Source of the DNA: Catonia carolina
Lineage: Eukaryota > Arthropoda > Insecta > Hemiptera > Achilidae
Length of the DNA stretch: 64,000 bases
Reading direction: 5' to 3'
Assembly (NCBI GenBank): GCA_035578175.1
Contig: JAQMRL010000006.1
Coordinates: 33,411,893-33,475,892 of the forward strand
The notes beneath the pieces were generated by a model. It saw only the letters and a list, made by a program, of their open reading frames with translations, was not told the origin of the DNA and did no database searches. Numbering within the stretch: the first letter of the stretch is position 1; every line of letters starts with the position of its first letter. Shown piece by piece: positions 9,558 through 21,185 of this stretch. Made by a program: the position numbers and the translations under genes.

Positions 9558-12500
9558 GGGATCTAAAATGTGCTTGTTTTTTATTATTAATTGGTAGCTT
9601 TGGACATTAAATAAATATATTTCACCAATATTTGACCTCCCTTACAGAATTTGGGGCAGTAATGGCGTGGTAAATGTATATGTATATTATATATTACATA
9701 TTACTTTTTCAGTTATTTTTAAGAAATAGGCCTAAGGAAATTTACAAATAATACATTTATTTTATGAAATTGAACATTATGTTTTAAAAATAATTATACC
9801 TGAAAATATCTTTCTATTGAAACTAAAACTGTACTTAACCAATCCTAATTAACAATACATGCTGATAATAATTAACCGATGACAAATAATGGATATATGA
9901 ATTTACTAAAATGGAATTCTTTGTTTTGAATTCTGACTGATTGAATTCTGTGCTCATTAATTGAATTAATTCTCATAAGTAAAAATATCCACATGTATTC
10001 CCCAAAATTATTGTAAAGTAGTTTTAGTTATTGAAAAAATAAGTTTTTTCTCTATTAATACAATTGTACATAATCTAAGGTAATGTTTAAAAATTGTATT
10101 ATTATTATTTTTTTTTATATATAAATTTAATGGTATTTATCATTTATTTTAATGGTTTTAATAAAAAGTGTTTAATCTTATTTCTTGTACCCTTTTTAGA
10201 TTTTATAATAGTATTTCTTATAGTAGTTATTAGTATACATAAATTTGTCTAAATAATTTTTTTGTTTACTCCTATGCGCGGACAGAACTCTTCGTGAAGA
10301 AGAGTTTTTGGGTATAAGTATATTTTAGTTAAAATATTGTTCATAGGTTAGTATAGCAATAATTGTATTATGTTTAACTAAATAAAACAAATAAATAAAA
10401 TAAATAAATATAATACCTGAAAATATACAACTAAAACCACACTTCTAAACATACTTTACTAAACCAAACTAAACAAATTATGCGTAGTGAAAATATTATA
10501 ATACATAGAATAAAGGGAACGAAATTTTTTAACAATTAAGTACGCTAAGAACTGCGTTAAATTGTTTTTTTAAATACATTTAATTTGTTTGCCTTCCTAT
10601 AATCTGATATGTCAGTTATAACGAACGCAATTGATTTCAATAATCGAATTAACAAAACCAAACTTAATTCACATCAATGCAGTATAATGAAAAAAAATAA
10701 TTTATCTGTGAATTCAAGCTCAAATAGTTTGCGGTTTATCGAACAATATAATATTTATGTTAGTGACATAAATACAGATATAAATTATTTATGTTATGTA
10801 TAACATAATAGTAGATATGGTAATGTCACAAACAGGAACAGGAAACTAAAGCTTAAGCTGTTTGGATGCGTTCTGTTCTTGTCACGATCGCGTTAAGGGT
10901 AGTTGCATCTATCTACCACTAGTATAATGTTAAATTGTATGTCGAGTTGGTATGAGTTTACTGCATTATGATTTGTTAGGGCGAGTGGGGATTTGTAATA
11001 TTCCCCCTTTTATACAGCAAAAGGGACCAAAGGGATAACGAATAATCATTTCCCCCCTATCTTCTTCATCACCTTATAACGGACGGATACAGACCAGAAA
11101 ATCCGTACGCTGTCGTGTCGCCCGATTATACCATAACGTACACTGACAATACGTCGTCACGTGTCTTCTTACACTTTAGGCGAAATTCACCCCTTTCTAT
11201 TTCATTTTAAAACGTGGCATAACGAACATGGGTTGTTCCAAACTAAGAAGATTTCATTTAATGAGTTCTGTGGCTTAATAAGTTCAACCCTGTTATAACG
11301 TGCGAAATACTCTTAACAAGTTGATTTTAATATTTAAAATGTCATCTCAGTTATATTCCTTATAAATATTCACTATCATTACCAAGATTCATTAAATTTA
11401 TTTAAAATTCTTTTTCTAGTTTGTTACAGTAATATAAATCATATTATAGTTAATTCCTTAAGAAATATCCATATCTTCATTAAAGTTTACACTAAATTAT
11501 ACAATTTCTAAGATAAGATAAATTAAAACTACACCAATCAGTGAAAATAAAACTACAATCTTTAGAAATGTTACTTCTTCTAAATATTTTCTTTTAAGTT
11601 TCCTACTTTTAGTAATTCCTTATAACCCAGTAAATCTTTTCAGCACAAATATTATTTGCTAGCCAACTTCATTCTCAATGACTGAGCGGAAGGATTCGAA
11701 AGTGGAAGGATCTGATATTTTAAAGTGAAAATTTTAACGTATTAAAATCTGGCAATAATTTGATCGTTTGGGAATGTAGTGTAAACGCTAATGATCAAAT
11801 TGTTAAAGCGATTTAAGGTAAGCTAAATGATACCTCTAGCTTTTTTTGTAATCCGAACTTTTACACTTTCAACATTCGCTATATTTCCAATAAATAATAA
11901 TAATAAAAACTTCTTTTCAGATTGTTAAAATTGTTTTTATTAACTCTCAACATTTATACGATGGTATGGCGGTGTTATGGTGCAAAACACCTTTCTTTTC
12001 TCCCGGTTCATGCATCACTCAATTTTAACAATGTCCTACTTAATTTTCTTTTAATATAAAATTTTGTTTTATATTTCAAGTTTAAATTTTAAAAATCTAA
12101 TTTGTTAAAAAATAGTTTTACAATTTTAGTATTTAAATTTTCTGATATTAAACATTTATGGTCAAAAACATCCTTCGCACACTCACTATTAACGACAAAT
12201 TACTTATTTTATTACTGTGTTTTTGACAGATCATTGTACGCCTTCTGTTTTTATCTTCTGCTTGGAGTAGACGTGAATTTTAATAGGGACTGCTATAAAG
12301 TTTATACTTGTGTGGCTTTCTGCTGGTAATATACGAAGATGCTTGTTTAACCGGTGTTTCCTAACAACCAATAGCAATACAACTGTGTAACATGTGAAGG
12401 AGTTTTTTCTCCGAAGAATTATAGCTCTATATTAAATGATGATTAAATGATGTTTTTCTTCATTTAGAAACTATACTTAATATTGTATAACCATCGAAAA

Positions 12501-13775
12501 ATTTAAATAATTTTTTTTTTTAAATAAATGACTTGAAAAAACAGAAAAATTTCTTTACAAAGTACATCCTAGTGGATAATCATGAGTTGAACAATAAATA
12601 GAATAATAATAAAATTAGAAAACATAAGCAAAATTGGATAATAAATACATAGTATAACAAGAATATTAGAATACATAAAACAAGATTATATAGGGAAAAA
12701 TTTAAGAAATGAAAACGTAATGCAAAGCGAAAAATGTTAAATCAAGGACCCATTTTGTTTTAAATAAATTGTAGTTATTTTGCATCAGTTTTTAAATACA
12801 AATATAAAATTTAAGAAAACATTATGGATATCTGAATTTTAAAAATCTACAAACGAAAACAATATTCAGTAACGTGTTTTTTTAGACTTAATTCTAAGTA
12901 AATTGTGCATAATTTTTTGAAAATTGACGTAGATAAACTTGAAGTAGATGATGATAAATAGTTGCAGTAAAATAGATAATTCACTTATTGATAGTTAGTT
13001 GATTAATTTATGGAATAATAAATGATTAACGAAATCAAGAAGGTAAATCCAATATTTTGATTCGTTTTCCTCCGTAAATATCTTTGATGTTTTCGGGATG
13101 GTTGATTGGTACAATTAATTTAACTGTTCTTCTGAATTTTTGTAATGTTTTTCACAAAGTGGTTAAATCTATTTTCTGAGAAAGAGCTTGTTTAAATAGT
13201 AGTATAATATTTACTTCATTGGATGCATACTACGGTGCTCCAGCAATAAAAACTACAGTAATCTATCTGGAATACATTAATTAGAGTATAATTAGAATAT
13301 ATTTATAGCGACAAATTACTTTTTGTTTTTAAATTCGTCCAATCTTAACGATCAAAGGAAAAATTGGGGCCTAATTTTGAACCTACAAAAATTGTACGTT
13401 GGTAACCCTTTACAGAATTTATAAGTTTAATAGATATTTGTACCTTGAATCAGGTATATAGGGTTTTGGTTGGGTGAGGGGGGGCTGAGTCTGAAAATCC
13501 TTAAATTAGATTCACGTCCCTCCAACTGTTGTGCATATTAAATTAGTGAAGGGTAATAGATGAAAACGAGCGATGAAACAATGCCAGACCTGATCAAAAA
13601 TCGAAATCGGTACCCCTAGCTTATTATTCTTGAACGAAATTTACATTTTCCGTTCGGGGAAGATGAACCCCTTTCAAGCCCTCACCCTGGCTACATATCT
13701 GTTTAGAATTCATCGTCTGTCTTCAGATGTGTTGGTAGATAAAACTTGCATAAATAAATAAACTTTTATGTCACG
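9558..13775. other. 4.2-kb unassigned AT-rich region
   Basis: Long stretch without a recognisable gene or a repeat shared within the window. Frames at 10609-10803 and 12102-12329 have no motif and biased AT-driven composition. A moderately GC-richer patch at 10850-11320 contains ttataacg-type motifs that recall the Tigger-like element at 31.4 kb, but no ends are visible. A perfect 8-bp-stem hairpin (aactcttc / gaagagtt) lies at 10286-10306. Confidence 0.4.
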
Positions 13776-14550
13776 TATTAGAACATGACATATAAAAAAT
13801 TTCGGTACGAAATGGAAAGGTTGTACTGTGCAATAAACTCAGAAATCGATTGTTTTAAGAATCGAGGAGTACGAAAAAGAAGTTGCTGTAAGAAAAGGTC
13901 TACGACAGGATGTTCGTTGTCACCACTACTTTTTAATTTAGAAAAGGCTATAAATGAAGCGAAGGAAAATTTTGACGCAGGAATAAAAATTCAAGGAGAA
14001 ACAATAAAAATGCTGAGATTCGTCGATGATATAGTAGTATTATCTGAGATAAAGAAAGAACTAGAGGTTGTCTTTAAATGGAATAGATGAGAACATGAGA
14101 AAGGATATCTCCATGAAAATTAATAAGAACAAAACGAAAGTGTTGTGCAGCAGCAAAAGTGGTTTAGAAGAGATGGAAAATTTAAAAAGCAAGCAACGAA
14201 AACGTACAGGAAGTTGGTGAATTCTGCTATCTAGGGAGTAAAATAACAAAGGATGATAGAAGCACAAGTGATATCAAAAGTAGAATTACTCAAGCTAGAA
14301 AATGCCTTTGAAATGAGAAACAACTTACTGACAACAAAAATTGATTTACAGGTCAGGAAAAATTTCTTAAAATACTATGTTTGCAGTTTAGCATTATACA
14401 GAAGTGAAATGTGGGTGATAGGGGCTGTAGAAAGGAGAATAATAGAACCTATTGAAATGTGGTGTTACATAAAAATTTTAAATATTACGGGAGTGGACAA
14501 AAAAGTAATTTAAAGGTTCTTAGACGAGTAGATGAAAGAAGACGTACGTA

Positions 14551-14593
14551 CGAGGGTAGGCTGATAAGTAATGCACACATGCTTGTAGAAGAC
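14551..14593. repeat. Left terminal inverted repeat of mariner
   Basis: 43 bp, an exact reverse complement of 15853-15895. Preceded by the TA target dinucleotide. Confidence 0.95.
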
Positions 14594-14706
14594 AACTAAA
14601 TAAACTTCAGTAGCGCGCCTGGTGGCATGTGGAAGTACTATTTCTCCTCTACAAGCCTCAGTTTGAAGGCGTTGCTTTCATTCAGTTTGTTTTGAGTAGT
14701 GGAAGT

Positions 14707-15780
14707 ATGGCGTCGTGTTCTGGTGCTATGTCAACGAGAATTAAACAACGCGCTGTTATCGAATTTTTAACTGCTGAGAAAGTGAATCCTAGTGAGATTT
14801 ATCGTCGTTTAAAGGCTGTTTATTGTGACGATACTGTTGATAGGTCTACTGTGAATCGTTGGGTAATAAAATTTCGTGATTGCCAACCTGGAAAAGCCTT
14901 AATTGTTGACAAAACACGCAGTGGACGACCAATCACTGCCTCAGACGATAATCGTCGCAAACTCATCGATGATTTGATTCAAAATGACCGGCGAATCACT
15001 CAACAGCGTATCGCAAACCAAATTGGAATATCTAAGGAACGTGTTGGCTTCATTATTGAACAATTGGGATACCGTAAAATCTGTGCACGATGGGTACCAC
15101 GCCGTCTGACAGACGAGAATAAACAGCGTCGATTGGAATGCTGTGAACAACTTTTGAAGCGCTACCGTGACGAAGGAGACGACTTTCTTTTGAATATTGT
15201 GACGGGGGACGAGTCATGGGTTCATCATTACGATCCCGAAGAAAAAAGGCAGAGCGCTGAATATCGTCATCCACATTCTCCTGTTGTAAAAAAGTTCAAA
15301 ACACAACCGTCCGCAAAAAAAATTCTTTTGACTGTGTTTTGGGATGCTCGCCGAGTTTATGTGACTGATTATCTGGAACGAGGGGCAACGGTAAATTCTG
15401 CTCAGTATATACAGACTCTGAAACACCTCCGACGTCGAGTTTGTCGTGTTAGAGGCAACCTGGCGCCAATAATTTTGCAACACGACAATGCTCGTCCACA
15501 CACTTCGCGTGCAACTGGAGAGGCTCTGAGAAACCTGAAGTTTCAACCAATTTTACACCCTCCGTATTCTCCCGACCTTGCGCCTTGCGATTTTTATTTT
15601 TTTCCTCTACTGAAGAGAGACCTTAAGGGTAATCATTACAGCTCGGACAATGAGGTGAAGGCAGCTATTGCGTCCTGGGTTCGAGGAAAGTCGGAAGAAT
15701 TTTTCAGTGACGGAATGAAAAAACTTGTTAAACGTTGGGAGAAATGTGTAATGCTTAACGGTGACTATATTGAAAAATAA
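14707..15780 (+). CDS. Mariner transposase (DD34D), apparently intact
   Basis: A transposase that cuts and re-inserts the surrounding mariner element at TA sites in nuclear DNA. From the ATG at 14707 it is 357 residues; a second ATG at 14728 gives 350, close to the usual 345-350 of the family. The frame is open upstream to a GTG at 14629, but that is not a plausible eukaryotic start. The N-terminal third carries a helix-turn-helix region, with SGRPITASDDNRR as the linker and a second domain at TQQRIANQIGIS. RWVPRRLT corresponds to the mariner WVPHxL motif with changed residues. The catalytic triad is visible: D168 in VTGDESWVHHYDPE, D260 in LQHDNARPHTS and D295 in YSPDLAPCDFYFF. D260 and D295 are separated by 34 residues, which fits DD34D. 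No stop or frameshift is seen. Subfamily was not determined. Confidence 0.95.
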   Translation: MASCSGAMSTRIKQRAVIEFLTAEKVNPSEIYRRLKAVYCDDTVDRSTVNRWVIKFRDCQPGKALIVDKTRSGRPITASDDNRRKLIDDLIQNDRRITQQRIANQIGISKERVGFIIEQLGYRKICARWVPRRLTDENKQRRLECCEQLLKRYRDEGDDFLLNIVTGDESWVHHYDPEEKRQSAEYRHPHSPVVKKFKTQPSAKKILLTVFWDARRVYVTDYLERGATVNSAQYIQTLKHLRRRVCRVRGNLAPIILQHDNARPHTSRATGEALRNLKFQPILHPPYSPDLAPCDFYFFPLLKRDLKGNHYSSDNEVKAAIASWVRGKSEEFFSDGMKKLVKRWEKCVMLNGDYIEK

Positions 15781-15852
15781 ATAGATAATTTGGTAGGTTA
15801 AGATTTGTACTTTAATTTGTTATTTACCCCATCTTGCTATTTCTTTTTGTTC

Positions 15853-15895
15853 GTCTTCTACAAGCATGTGTGCATTACTTATCAGCCTACCCTCG
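15853..15895. repeat. Right terminal inverted repeat of mariner
   Basis: 43 bp, an exact reverse complement of the left arm. Followed by TA at 15896-15897, after which the R LINE resumes. Confidence 0.95.
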
Positions 15896-16140
15896 TATAT
15901 GGAAACATCTTACCAGAAGAAGTGATAGGCTACTTGGGCACATCTTAAGACATCCGGTTATTACTCAACCAATAATGGAGGGTAATATTCAGGGAGTGAA
16001 TTGTAGAGGAAAAGGTTAGAATATTTAAAGAAAATTACAAAAGATGTAGGGTGTTGGAGACATGTAGATTTGAAACTACTTGTGCTAGATAGACCGCTTG
16101 GATAACTGCATCAAACAAGTCGAGAGGCTGTCAAAAATAA

Positions 16141-17611
16141 TTCACAAATCATATAACTTCTTAATTCTTGTTCAGGGACTTGGAGTCCTGGAAACTGAAA
16201 AAGTAATATTATTCCTAATACCATGTAACTAACTGTTGGAATAAAATAAAACAGGGTGTAGGTATTGTAGTTCAGTATTTTAATATTCTAGCTAAAAATT
16301 GAAATATTGCGTAATACAATTTATTTATATTTTAAATTTTGATTATAATTCATTATGATTAAAATTTATTACCGTATTTCATCGTAACATTTTACAGAAT
16401 AATTATTTCCATAAACCTTTAGTAAAACAATACCTAGCTGTAATAAAACAAAATAAATTAAATGTTAAACTTTCTCTCGTAGTGAGAAATGCAGAGCCAA
16501 GACTTATAACATACAAGAGAGTTTCGGTATCCTTATTCCCGTGTAAAAGCAATAATTTAGAATTTAGCTGACAGTTCCCATAACTGACTCCCGTTTTTAT
16601 TGCTGCCGCTACTGACTGAATGTTCAGCACAAACTTAGAAATACTGTACTACTGCATACCTTTTCCCCTTTCCCAACATTTCTTCTATGTTCAGCAGATC
16701 AGCACGCTTAGCTTACATGTCAAAGAGATGTATTACCCTCAACGTTTTTTCACCCTCTTTTTGTTACGTATATTGTATTTTATTATCATTATATTTTTTC
16801 TTAGTTTGCACGTTTTAAATGAGATTTTCAAAAAAAAGAATAAATAAAATATATTTATTTCAGCTGAAGGAATAGAATTACAAAATTCCTTCAAAAGATG
16901 GTTAAGATAATAAATAAAAATTAAATTTAAATCCACAATAAATTCTTGTATGTTTTAGATTTTCTACTTGCGCCCAATTCTTTGTATAAAATTTATTTCT
17001 ACTTCCAGACATTTTAGTACCTTTGAACATAAAATTGATGAGGTGTTATTCTTCTTCTTAAGGTGTCCTGTTCAGGGATCTGAATCTTCAAATAAAACTG
17101 GGCAAATTGAAGTAAGCTCATTTTTTGTGGTAGTTCATGACAGCGATTTAATTGTGGTATATCTTTAGTAATCACATTTTTATTTCAAATGTGATTAACT
17201 CACAGGTTAATTCGGTAGGCTATTCATCTGCTAAGTTCAAGGTTCCAGGTTGTAGCAGTCAGTATTCTGCTACATCTGATTGAAAAATATTAAAAATGAA
17301 TAGAAATTTTTCCAAATTTATAGCTTAAAAAATTAATACTCCAATTTAAAATTAAAGTAATTTATGTAGGCCTAATATTATTTAAAAATGATAAAGCTGT
17401 TTATAAAATAAATTTTTTGATTTAAAATTTTTAATTTGTTATAACATGAATAATATTGAAAAATTTCGAACAACGTTTGCTTTAACGGTTGGGACAGACC
17501 ATACAGTTCAGTTAAAATTTTATTTGTACTGCAATCATCATAATTTCCTTTTTGAATTTACAGAGTATATCTAAACTGCACCGGCAATCTCTCGGAAAAT
17601 GATTTTATAGC
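16141..17611. other. Unassigned interval
   Basis: AT-rich with no supported gene. The short frames at 16403-16630, 16620-16847 and 16968-17168 lack recognisable motifs. Confidence 0.4.
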
Positions 17612-17935
17612 TAAACATAAGAAACGTATACAAGCGATTCAGAACAAGATTCTACGAACGATAACGCAATGCCCTTTTTACAACAATGACACTTGGCACA
17701 AAGACTTACAAATCCCATACGTAATTGATGTCGCGAAACAACTGTACAAGACGATGCATGACAAATTTGAATTACATGACAACCTCCTTATACAAAACAT
17801 GTAAGTTACACTAGGGCGATACCGGGCGCTCAGCGCAAACGTTTGAAGCGCCTCTGGCCAAGAGATCTTCTTGGCCAACCGTAGGAAAGTAGTGATGACT
17901 GCACGCTCCTTTAAGTAAATAAAGTTTTGGAACAT
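17612..17935 (+). mobile_element. Jockey-like LINE C-terminal fragment, family J copy 2
   Basis: The plus frame reads KHKKRIQAIQNKILRTITQ, then YNNDTWHKDLQIPYVIDVA and LYKTMHDKFELHDN to a stop near 17803. After a one-frame shift it continues RKRLKRLWPRDLLGQP to a stop at 17880-17882. The IQ.IQNK.LR.I pattern and the KRLWPRD ending match the C-terminal end of jockey-type reverse transcriptases and the copy at 22677. An aataaa-type tail follows at about 17915. Truncated and frameshifted, so non-functional. Confidence 0.8.
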
Positions 17936-17945
17936 TAGCTTCACA

Positions 17946-19505
17946 TTTAGAAATTGTTGTATTAATATAATAACAGATGTTAAATTACAAGTTAAAGTGT
18001 TAAAAAAATAAGAAAAAACTTTCCAATAAACATGGATCCGATAACGATTCTTTAGTGAAAGATTTCGCCCGGATTTCAGTTTCTCCCGTAAAACAACACA
18101 TCACTGAAACTCTGGAAACCAAAATTTAGCGGTAATGTTATGGTTTCTTATGTTTTTTAGTCTGAAAAATTCAATAAAGCTATTTCCAAACAATCATTTT
18201 CGCGGTTTTTGATACAAGTTTTGATGAAACACCGCAAAAAATCATCGAAGTTAAAAATGACACTTTACTAGGTTTGACAGCAAAGAAAATTGGTGATAAA
18301 TTTATAAATTTATTATCAGAATTCATAGAGAAATTAATTCTGAGAAAATAAATACAACAATTTATAACAAAAAACAAAAAGAATTTAAAGAAATAATAAT
18401 TTAATCGAATGTAAATTACAACAAAATTATTCAAATTACAAAAAGCTGTTACAATTAGATACACCTTGTATATGTACAGCGGTAATATTAAAATAATTAC
18501 ACTTTTTTCGAAATACAATTCATTATAATTTTAATTGATAAAATAATAAATTTTTTTAAATACAACATTTTAAAAAATGTATAAACATACCGCTACTCGG
18601 TTAATTTCTAAATTAAGATTGGTATATAATCAAATATTATTATCTAGTTAAATTAGTTCATATTTAAATAACGATATCATAAGATGTTGTTACGTTTATC
18701 TCAATTTTTTTTTTGAAATAATATTTTTTATCTAAGCTATTTTTTTACCTTAAATATGTGTAATGTGGCAATTAAAAATATATTATAATCTTTATTTTAA
18801 AGTTGGCTTATAAAATTAAGGAAGTAATCAAACCAAATTTTTCCAACCAAGAATTAATTACAACAATTATAGAAATTTATCGCCGACACAAAAACAAAAC
18901 AATAATGTGAGCGAAATTAATTAAAAATGACAATTTAATTTTATAATTTATGTTTTTAATATCAGGTAATTAATTTAAAAAGAAAGATGGTATTGATTAC
19001 ACACATTCAATTATTATTTGAAAAAAGGAACAAACATAACGTTTAAGATCTTTAAAGGAATAACGGTGATCCTTGTGGGAGTTTTTTTTTCTGTAAACTA
19101 TAATTTATGAGTAACATAAGAAGGTATCATTAAATTGTAAGACCGGTTGGCTATAAAAACAGGAAACATTTTAATTTCTGATTAAAGGTTTCGTTTTAAA
19201 CAAACATAACTATAGTAGCAGGCATATAAATACTTGCCTACTAGTTGTAGTTACTGAAGTAATGTTAACATAACAAGTACCTGTGTAAGATCTAGGCGTA
19301 CCACCTGGAATGATGGATTACCTTAATATCTTGCTATACAATTCAACAATAGTCGGATAATAGAGATACAGAAACATGTATTTTATGTAGTTCACCTGAA
19401 TAATGTAACTACAAAAAATTATTCCAAGTATAATGACCGCTTATCGTTAACACACTTTTAGATTAAGGTAATAAAAAATGAAAAGAATTATAATAGGTAA
19501 GGTTA
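17946..19505. other. Unassigned AT-rich interval
   Basis: Very AT-rich. The minus frame at 18180-18518 (112 codons) is dominated by Phe, Ile, Tyr and Asn, as expected of open AT-rich sequence, and has no domain I recognise. Confidence 0.4.
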
Positions 19506-19540
19506 ATTTTTACTTTCTCTTGCCTATATGAATCTGTTAC

Positions 19541-19937
19541 GTTTTTTAGGTCATCAGCCGAAAGGCTGGTTTGAACCTGTAGAGGTTTTACTAAGTAAAA
19601 CGAGGAGTGAGGTGGTTTACCATGCCTTTCTCACTGAGTGGTAAAGTACACTTATCAGCATGCCGGGCTCTCTGAAAAGCGCATATTTTTCACTCTGCAA
19701 ATGACATCTTAACTTCGTTCACCACAGGGTCTGTCTGTAGGGCCTATAATTAAATTCATTACTTTCAGAGAAGATAACTCTGAATAGTGACTTTTACACT
19801 TCTACCATTTCTGTTCTTAAATGATTCAGTCATTTAATTGGCTGAAAATGTGTTAAGAAACAGAACTATTTGTTTTTAGCCCTGCAACGAACAGATTGAG
19901 TGTGAATAATTTGACACTCCACCTGTCTGTTACGGGT
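19541..19937 (-). mobile_element. SINE-A copy (subfamily II) inside X copy c
   Basis: Reverse-orientation copy from the tail gttttttaggtcatcag to the head acctgtctgttacgggt. The subfamily II signatures (read on the plus strand) are agccctgcaacgaac and tgccgggctctctgaaaag. It sits about 35 bp from the X left end. The flanks gaatctgttac and gaaatctcgtaa suggest a decayed duplication. Confidence 0.85.
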
Positions 19938-20101
19938 AGAAATCTCGTAAATAGGAAGGAAAGTATTGTTTTCATGTTCATTTTTTGAAATCGATTTTTA
20001 ATCGGATATACACGTCTTCAGACCCCCTAGAACCCAAAAAAACATATCTTTAGCGATTGGTCTGTGTGTAAACAAAATATCTCAAGAACGGAACAATATA
20101 C

Positions 20102-20197
20102 GACATTGAAACTAGAAACTTAAATTAGCATCCACTAGAAGACCTTGAAACTAGGACATTGAAACTAGAAACTTAAATTAGCATCCACTAGAAGACC
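20102..20197. repeat. Internal tandem duplication in X copy c
   Basis: A 43-bp unit starting gacattgaaactagaaac occurs at 20102-20144 and identically at 20155-20197, separated by ttgaaactag. Other X copies have the unit once, so this is a local duplication. Confidence 0.85.
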
Positions 20198-20313
20198 CGA
20201 CACGAACATTTTCATCAAAATCGGTCAACCGGAAGTAGTAGTTTATTCGTGTAATTTTTTACTTTTTTGCAATTTTCTAAATAAAACGGTTCCTACGATT
20301 TTGTTTTTAACAG

Positions 20314-20830
20314 CTTCTTCTTCTCCTACTCCTCCTCCTCCTACATCTTCTCCTTGCTCTTCTCACAATCAAGGATTTGGCTTCCCCCTGTTCCGACTCA
20401 CAACAGTGACAAACTACTTATTATTACCATCTTTTGAGTGGCCTCCCAACATCTCTCCTTCCCACCCGTCTGTACTACAAAACACTGAGATGGATCCTTC
20501 CCTCAGGCTTTCTCACTACGTGCTCCCTCCATTGCTTTCGATATTCTGCAATTTTCCCATTTAGGTTGTAATCATCCTCCGTTCTTATGTTCTCATTTCT
20601 TAGTTGGTCCCGACGACTGCAACCCATTGTTCTTTGCAGGAATCGCGTCTTTGCCGGCAGTACTCTACTCTACTGTTGGCTGGTACTAATCCACGACTCA
20701 CTCCATGAAGTAGGACTGAGGTGCCATCACATTGTAAAACTTTATCCGAGTTTCTTTTCTTGTTTTCCTGTCTATGGTTCTGCTAACACCGTCGCAAACT
20801 GCTTGGAATTTGCCAACTTTCCTCCATTAC
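20314..20830 (-). mobile_element. Non-LTR retrotransposon 3' fragment, (AAG)n tail (K family)
   Basis: On the minus strand the degraded frame reads KIAEYRKQWREHV and VGRRDVGRPLKRW. These are typical of the C-terminus of endonuclease-reverse transcriptase LINEs and match the plus-strand fragment at 49992-50484. It ends in an AAG/AGG-rich tail, seen on the plus strand as cttcttcttctcctactcct. The apparent proline/serine-rich plus-strand frames at 20301-20564 and 20587-21105 are antisense shadows of this LINE. Confidence 0.75.
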
Positions 20831-21115
20831 TTTATTTATTCATATATTCTAGTCTCGGTCTTCCCCTCGTACCACGACCCTCCATCAGCCCTTCAAGTAG
20901 GGTGGTGTACCTGGTTAAATGTCGCACCAGATGCCCATTCATACTGTTTCTTCTTCCTATGATTGTTTTCAGTAGAGTTATTTCTGCACCCATTCTTCTC
21001 AGAACAATATCATTGGTTATCCTATCTGTACATGAAATTTTAAACTTTCTCCACCAAAAACCACGTTTCACAGGCCTCGATTTTTTTTTAATCCACATTC
21101 CGTAAAATACATAAT
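20831..21115 (-). mobile_element. Non-LTR retrotransposon C-terminal fragment
   Basis: The minus frame within 20832-21185 contains KISCTDRITNDIVLRRMG, then LLKTIIGRRNSMNGHLVRH and EGLMEGRGTRGRPRLEYMNK. This follows the order of motifs found after the reverse transcriptase domain in arthropod RTE-like LINEs (W.D.I.N..VL.R, then G.ILRH, then GRGRPRLEY). It lies directly upstream, in transcript sense, of the K-family fragment. Either they are two insertions or one chimeric remnant. Confidence 0.75.
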
Positions 21116-21185
21116 ATTTCGTCAAGCACAAGTTCATAAACCTACTCAAAATAAAGCTTGTAACAAAATTCTTTCTTGTTTCCAA

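Larger units (their letters stand above)
14551..15895 (+). mobile_element. Complete mariner-family DNA transposon, 1,345 bp
   Basis: The element is bounded by perfect 43-bp terminal inverted repeats (14551-14593 and 15853-15895, starting cgagggtaggctgataag) and by TA on both sides (14549-14550, 15896-15897), the target duplication expected for Tc1/mariner elements. It encodes one uninterrupted transposase. The empty site can be reconstructed from the flanking R LINE, which continues directly across it. Identical arms, an open frame and an intact TA indicate a young insertion that may still be mobile. Confidence 0.95.
13776..16140 (+). mobile_element. RTE/BovB-like LINE fragment, family R copy 2, split by mariner
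   Basis: This is the longest family R copy. At 13785-14090 the frame covers a reverse transcriptase segment with SLSPLLFNLEKAINEA and the active-site block LRFVDDIVVLSE (usual FADD/YADD changed to FVDD). The C-terminal part follows at 14253-14513 (frameshifted) with TGVDKK. The copy is interrupted at 14551-15895 by the mariner element and resumes at 15898 with WKHLTRRSDRLLGHILRHP and an A-rich end near 16135. Frameshifts show it was already inactive or has decayed since. Clade assignment is inferred. Confidence 0.82.
19506..20313 (+). mobile_element. X element, left portion (copy c)
   Basis: Begins atttttactttctcttgcc at 19506, then tatatgaatc, then a SINE-A copy. It continues from about 19950 with ggaaggaaagtattg, accccctagaaccc, ggtctgtgtgtaaac, cccgacacgaacatttt and ggaagtagtagtttattcg. 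It stops at about 20313 where a K-family LINE tail starts. An internal 43-bp direct duplication lies at 20102-20197. The right portion could be 22512-23612, but the two portions overlap in sequence, so they may be separate copies. Confidence 0.8.

Noticed and set aside
14629..14706. 26-residue N-terminal extension of the mariner transposase
   Set aside because: It starts at GTG, not ATG, and is outside the usual length of the family. The ATG at 14707 (or 14728) fits better.
18180..18518. 112-codon minus frame
   Set aside because: Composition (Phe, Ile, Tyr, Asn) is what stop-poor AT-rich DNA gives by chance, and no motif is seen.
20587..21105. 172-codon plus-strand frame
   Set aside because: It is the antisense shadow of two LINE fragments whose minus-strand reading gives recognisable reverse transcriptase C-terminal motifs.
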